This document shows positions 5,839 through 8,898 of a stretch of DNA of 8,898 nt, piece by piece; position 1 is the stretch's first letter; the number at the start of each line of letters is the position of its first letter. The translations under genes and the position numbers were made by a program. The DNA comes from JANXZO01 sp964355115 (GTDB lineage Bacteria; Bacteroidota; Bacteroidia; Bacteroidales; FEN-979). The stretch spans positions 1 to 8,898 of the forward strand of contig CAYHCQ010000136.1 of assembly GCA_964355115.1 (NCBI GenBank), in the 5' to 3' direction. The notes below the pieces were generated by a model that was given only the letters and a program-made list of their open reading frames with translations, did no database searches and was not told the DNA's origin.

Positions 5839-6037
5839 GGTTTGAATTTTTAGTTGTTTTTTTTTGTTTTGTTTTTTGTTGATTGAAAACCGGTAATAAG
5901 ACGTTTTTACGATAACGGAGTTACAATGTCCTGTTTGAATTAACGGAAAATTAACATCTGGTTCATATGTAAAAATAGGGCAGGAGGCGATGTAAAAACA
6001 AGAGGAATCTATTATTCCCATTGGGAAATTGATAAAA
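5839..6037. other. Intergenic region upstream of the small secreted gene
   Basis: About 200 bases without a supported gene. A T-rich tract at 5851-5880 becomes an A-rich leader on the minus strand. I found no full TAnnTTTG box for the minus strand; TAATTTTC at 5953-5946 is one base off and is the nearest candidate. TTCCCA/TGGGAA at 6015-6027 is a short palindrome with one central base. No RNA gene was recognised. Confidence 0.5.
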
Positions 6038-6081
6038 AGGTGTATTTGTCCGACAACCTTCGGTTGCCATAAAATACACCT
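6038..6081 (-). terminator. Two-tier terminator hairpin after the export operon
   Basis: A 10-base-pair outer stem, AGGTGTATTT (6038-6047) with AAATACACCT (6072-6081), encloses an inner 5-base-pair stem CAACC/GGTTG (6054-6058 with 6062-6066). Read on the minus strand, the outer stem is followed by TTTTATC, a U-run, about 50 bases past the adaptor stop at 6129. It therefore fits an intrinsic terminator for the permease-adaptor operon. Confidence 0.78.
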
Positions 6082-6128
6082 GATAATAATCGATGAAACG
6101 GGGAAAATTCCCGATGAATACGGGTTGC

Positions 6129-7232
6129 CTATTTTACTGCCTGGCCGGCATTCATCTGAGTGATTTTAATTTTGTCGGTGGGTTTTAATCCGGATAGCAC
6201 CTGGATGTTTATTCCGTCGGATAACCCTGTTTTAATCAGCCGCTTTTCAAATTTCTGAGGGCCGGTTTCAACCTCCACAAAAGTTGAATCACCTTCGAAC
6301 ATGAGCAGCGCCTCTTTGATGGCCAGTACCTTATCGCGGCGATCGAGAACGATATCGGCATTTGCACTGTAACCCGACCTGATGAACTGTTTTTCTTTCA
6401 GTTTTACATCAGCTTTGATCTCAAACTGCACCGCTCCGTTCTCCATGACACCCTTTGGGGCTATGTACTTTAGTTCCGCACTGAAAGTGTCACTCTCGAT
6501 GGCCCCGATGATGAGCATGAGGTCCATCCCGGGCTTTATCTTCCCTACTTCAGTCTCATCCACCTTCCCCTGGAAGATCATATCACCGACATCGGCAATG
6601 GTGGCAATGGTGGTTCCTGCGTTAAAGTTATTAGTTTCGATCACCGAATTACCCACCTTGATGGGGATATCGAGGATCATGCCCGAAATTGTAGATTTAA
6701 TGAGGGTGTTCGTTGTCTTACCCGACTTCTTATTTACCCCTTCACGGATCAGTTCAAGGTTGGCTTCAGAGGCATCTGCCTCCTGTTTTGCATTTTTGTA
6801 GGCAACCTGGGTTTGCTGGAAATCAACCGCAGAAATAACACCCTGCTTGAAAAGTTTCTCCTGCCGGTCGTAATTCATCTTCGAATCCTCAATTGCGATT
6901 TTGGCACGCTCCAGACGGGCTTCCGCATTGTTTAGGTTGATGAGGTCGGGTATGATCCTAACACGCGCAAGGACATCACCCTGGCGAACGGTTTTGCCAG
7001 CCTCAACAAACACCTCCTCAACTATACCCGAGACCTGCGGCTTGATCTCGATCTCTTTTCGGGGAATGACCGATCCTGTGGCTACAGTCTTCTTGATTAT
7101 GGTGGTTATAAATGGTTTTTCTGTCTGAAAAACCACCGGTTTTTCCTTCGATTTATTGTAAAGATATACAATAGTGACAATAAAAACAGCCAGCACAAGC
7201 ACCAGCAACGCAATCCTGATTATCTTCTTCAT
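6129..7232 (-). CDS. MacA/HlyD-type periplasmic adaptor (membrane fusion protein)
   Basis: A 367-residue adaptor that would link an inner-membrane ABC permease to an outer-membrane channel. There is one N-terminal membrane segment (about 4-24) with no lipobox Cys, so it is anchored by this helix. Domains in order: first half of the lipoyl-like domain (59-92, with IKPQVSGIVEEVF at 63-75 and GKTVRQGDVL at 79-88); an alpha-hairpin (about 96-165, with heptad character and YDRQEKLFKQGVISAVDFQQ at 121-140); second lipoyl half (176-199, STISGMILDIPIKVGNSV at 180-197); beta-barrel (about 207-295); and a membrane-proximal domain to the end (DGINIQVLSGLKPTDKIKI, 339-357). The hairpin is short, as in MacA-type rather than long HlyD-type adaptors. 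It is the last gene of the operon, 77 bases after the permease, the gap holding a heptamer repeat. Substrate cannot be inferred. MacA is a family resemblance, not a proven orthology. Confidence 0.93.
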   Translation of the reverse strand: MKKIIRIALLVLVLAVFIVTIVYLYNKSKEKPVVFQTEKPFITTIIKKTVATGSVIPRKEIEIKPQVSGIVEEVFVEAGKTVRQGDVLARVRIIPDLINLNNAEARLERAKIAIEDSKMNYDRQEKLFKQGVISAVDFQQTQVAYKNAKQEADASEANLELIREGVNKKSGKTTNTLIKSTISGMILDIPIKVGNSVIETNNFNAGTTIATIADVGDMIFQGKVDETEVGKIKPGMDLMLIIGAIESDTFSAELKYIAPKGVMENGAVQFEIKADVKLKEKQFIRSGYSANADIVLDRRDKVLAIKEALLMFEGDSTFVEVETGPQKFEKRLIKTGLSDGINIQVLSGLKPTDKIKITQMNAGQAVK

Positions 7233-7280
7233 AAATGATAAAATATCAAACTGTTAAACTAAAAATATTTCATTCACTTC

Positions 7281-7308
7281 ACTCTTAACTCTTAACTCTT
7301 CACTCTAA
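7281..7308. repeat. Heptamer tandem repeat, four copies of ACTCTTA-like unit
   Basis: Units read ACTCTTA, ACTCTTA, ACTCTTC and ACTCTAA on the plus strand, with a decayed TCACTTC unit just before at 7274-7280. The array starts right after the permease stop (7312-7310 in the reading direction) and ends about 50 bases before the adaptor ATG. On the transcribed strand the units are purine-rich (TAAGAGT). It lies outside both coding regions. Confidence 0.85.
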
Positions 7309-7309
7309 A

Positions 7310-8581
7310 CTATTCCGCCCTCAGCGCATCTATCGGTTTGATGGAAACAGCTCTTTTTGCCGGAATGAATCCTGCAAGTGCCCCTGCAACCACGAGGATT
7401 GCCAGCGCGGTTACTGCAACACTGAAATTGATCCCGGGATGGAGGAACATCTCTGTGTTTGCTCCTGTTGAACCCAGCAGGTAGTTGATCAGTTCGAGCA
7501 GTCCCACGCCGATGCTCAGACCGAAATACCCGGCAAAGGTGGTGAGTACCACAGATTCCATAATAATCTGTGTGATAATTTTCGCTGGCGTGGCTCCAAG
7601 TGCCCGCATTATTCCGATTTCTTTGGTTCGTTCTTTAACCACTACCAGCATGATATTGCTTACACCGATAACCCCGGCCACAAGTGTTCCGATGCCCACG
7701 ATCCATACCAGAAGCCTGATTCCGAAAAACAACCCCTGCATCTGGTCAAACTCCTTTTTCAGGTTGAAGTGACCAATCGCCGATTCATCGCCAGGTGCGA
7801 TAAAATGGCGTTGCTTTAAAAGCCTGATGGCCTTCTCTTCCACCACCGAAACCGGAATCCCGTCGCGCGCGGTGATGGAGAAAAATCCCACTGCATTGCC
7901 GTAATTATAGGTTTTCTGAAGGGTGGTAAAGGGCAGGTAAATGTTCTGGTTCTCCTGGTTGGCCTGCTCACCGTTTCGTTTCGATTTAAATACCCCGATA
8001 ACCTGGAAATATACCCCCTGGATCTGAATATACTGTCGCACCGGTTTTTCATCCTTTTTAAACAGGATGTCGACAACCCGCGTTCCGATTACTGCGACCT
8101 TGCGTTTTTCAGCGATGTCATTGTCGTTGATGAACCTCCCTTGCAGGATGTTCAGCGGGTCTATCTGGTTGAATACCGCATAATCACCCATGATGTTGAA
8201 TATTCCCGATTTCAGGCCGCGTGTAACATTGTTCGTTTGCATATAGCCTCCCGCCTGAATACGGGGTGCGAGATATTTGATCTCCGGAATGGAATGGGCC
8301 AGAGCCTTTGTGTCTTCGTTATCGAAATGATACCTGCGGCCCCGTGGAAACCCTTTGTAGGGAATGCTTGTCTGCTGTGTCCAGATGAAGACGCTGTTTG
8401 TAGCCATATCGCCGAAATTCTGGGTGACCCCGTTTTCAAGCCCATTTCCCGATCCGAGCATGATAACGAGCATAAAAATACCCCAGAAAACACCAAAAGC
8501 CGTAAGAAATGTCCGGATCTTGTTTTTTCTCAGAACATGATAAATTTCCTGCCAGCGGTCGAGGTCGAACATATTACTCAT
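7310..8581 (-). CDS. MacB-type ABC transporter permease (complete)
   Basis: A 423-residue inner-membrane permease of the FtsX/MacB fold, without a fused ATPase domain. Topology fits the family: first helix at about 22-44, a large periplasmic domain (about 45-285, MacB_PCD-like, with QGRFINDNDIAEKRKVAVIG at 147-166), then three helices at about 288-315, 334-368 and 385-408. The cytoplasmic loop KERTKEIGIMRALGATP (316-332) is the family signature that meets the ATPase, and IKPIDALRAE (414-423) is a typical C-terminus. The ATG at 8581 overlaps the preceding permease gene by 8 bases (ATGAGTAA), implying translational coupling; an in-frame ATG at 8572, one base beyond that stop, is an alternative. 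A separate ATP-binding subunit must be encoded elsewhere, probably further upstream. Such pumps export peptides, lipids, drugs or siderophores; nothing here points to one. Confidence 0.94.
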   Translation of the reverse strand: MSNMFDLDRWQEIYHVLRKNKIRTFLTAFGVFWGIFMLVIMLGSGNGLENGVTQNFGDMATNSVFIWTQQTSIPYKGFPRGRRYHFDNEDTKALAHSIPEIKYLAPRIQAGGYMQTNNVTRGLKSGIFNIMGDYAVFNQIDPLNILQGRFINDNDIAEKRKVAVIGTRVVDILFKKDEKPVRQYIQIQGVYFQVIGVFKSKRNGEQANQENQNIYLPFTTLQKTYNYGNAVGFFSITARDGIPVSVVEEKAIRLLKQRHFIAPGDESAIGHFNLKKEFDQMQGLFFGIRLLVWIVGIGTLVAGVIGVSNIMLVVVKERTKEIGIMRALGATPAKIITQIIMESVVLTTFAGYFGLSIGVGLLELINYLLGSTGANTEMFLHPGINFSVAVTALAILVVAGALAGFIPAKRAVSIKPIDALRAE

Positions 8582-8898
8582 CTCTTAGGGCTTCTACAGG
8601 TTTCACGGCGGCGGCCTTCATTGCAGGGAAAAAGCCGGCAATGGCGCCTGCGAAAACCAGCAGTATTGTGGCGCTGATGGCTACCGAGAAATTTGCTTCA
8701 GGGTTTTTAAAAAATTCAGTTTCCGGCATTTTTGTCGAAATCAGCTCGAGCAGACCAACTCCGAGCACCAGCCCGATATATCCCGCAACCCCTGTAATTA
8801 CTATCGCCTCCTGCATGATCAGCCCGATTATTGACCAGGGTGTGGCCCCCAGCGCCTTACGGATGCCGATCTCCTTGGTGCGCTCCTTGACCACGATC
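8574..8898 (-). CDS. MacB-type ABC transporter permease, C-terminal part, cut by window edge
   Basis: The last 107 residues of a second FtsX/MacB-type permease, entering from the right edge in frame with no start in the window (the GTG at 8894 is an internal Val codon). It begins in the signature loop VVKERTKEIGIRKALGATP and contains the last two membrane helices and the C-terminus VKPVEALRDE. It is clearly paralogous to the next gene: loop, helix pattern (GYIGLVLGVGLLELI against GYFGLSIGVGLLELI) and tail (KPVEALRDE against KPIDALRAE) align without gaps of note. Its stop TAA lies inside the start of the next gene. The pair probably makes a heterodimeric permease, though two separate pumps cannot be excluded. 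Confidence 0.93.
   Translation of the reverse strand, partial: IVVKERTKEIGIRKALGATPWSIIGLIMQEAIVITGVAGYIGLVLGVGLLELISTKMPETEFFKNPEANFSVAISATILLVFAGAIAGFFPAMKAAAVKPVEALRDE

Noticed and set aside
5839..6021. N-terminal extension of the small secreted protein to 6021
   Set aside because: It would bury the signal peptide inside the protein and reads through an A-rich leader; the ATG at 5838 gives a normal signal peptide.
6015..6027. TTCCCA T TGGGAA short palindrome
   Set aside because: Six-base arms with one central base in an unassigned gap; chance expectation in a window this long is high and no gene start is close.
8141..8677. 178-residue plus-strand frame opposite the permeases
   Set aside because: It spans the end of one permease and the start of another and shows no recognisable motif; the antisense genes are certain.
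1..8898. CRISPR arrays, transposase genes, tRNA or rRNA, phage genes, toxin-antitoxin or defence genes
   Set aside because: Looked for on both strands; no spaced identical repeats, no terminal inverted repeats with a transposase, and no RNA gene signature were seen.

Overview
The window looks like chromosomal DNA of a member of the Bacteroidota, probably Bacteroidales-like. The evidence is three or four perfect TAnnTTTG promoter -7 boxes, A-rich leaders with little Shine-Dalgarno signal, a small Bacteroidota-style lipoprotein with ADS repeats, a three-gene proton-translocating transhydrogenase, and a MacA/MacB-type export operon with consecutive permease genes. The genus cannot be read from the sequence. 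I see no phage, insertion sequence, CRISPR array, tRNA or rRNA.

Layout, left to right. At 1-663 (minus) is the N-terminal half of the AAA+ replication-recombination ATPase RarA, cut by the window edge. A 213-base AT-rich divergent intergenic region follows, with a repeated AATGTTAAAA motif. At 877-1137 (plus) is a short lipoprotein with a charged ADS-repeat helix. A symmetrical hairpin at 1157-1184 serves as terminator for both this gene and the convergent pnt operon. The pnt operon (4123 down to 1189, minus) encodes the NAD-binding alpha-1, membrane alpha-2 and membrane/NADP-binding beta subunits of proton-translocating transhydrogenase. Just upstream on the same strand is a two-domain iron-sulfur protein (Fer4_19-like plus CDGSH, 4189-4680). 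It is divergent from pdxH (4761-5402, plus), and the two -7 boxes lie 8 bases apart.

The right half holds a small secreted protein with a TonB-C-like pattern (5488-5838, minus) between two two-tier hairpins. Then comes an export operon read leftwards from beyond the right edge: the end of one MacB-type permease, a complete second MacB-type permease (overlapping by 8 bases), and a MacA/HlyD-type adaptor. A four-copy heptamer tandem repeat separates the second permease from the adaptor. The ATPase subunit and any outer-membrane channel would lie outside the window.

How the genes work together: PntAA/PntAB/PntB would use the proton gradient to make NADPH from NADH. PdxH makes pyridoxal phosphate with FMN and oxygen, and the CDGSH protein is probably a redox or Fe-S protein; a link among these three is only positional. 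The permeases and adaptor would form a periplasm-spanning pump. Most of the window is ordinary housekeeping DNA and I found no convincing new multi-gene system. The best second-look items are the divergent promoter, the heptamer repeat, the two-tier hairpins, the phased upstream repeats, and the Asn in place of the E. coli PntB channel histidine.
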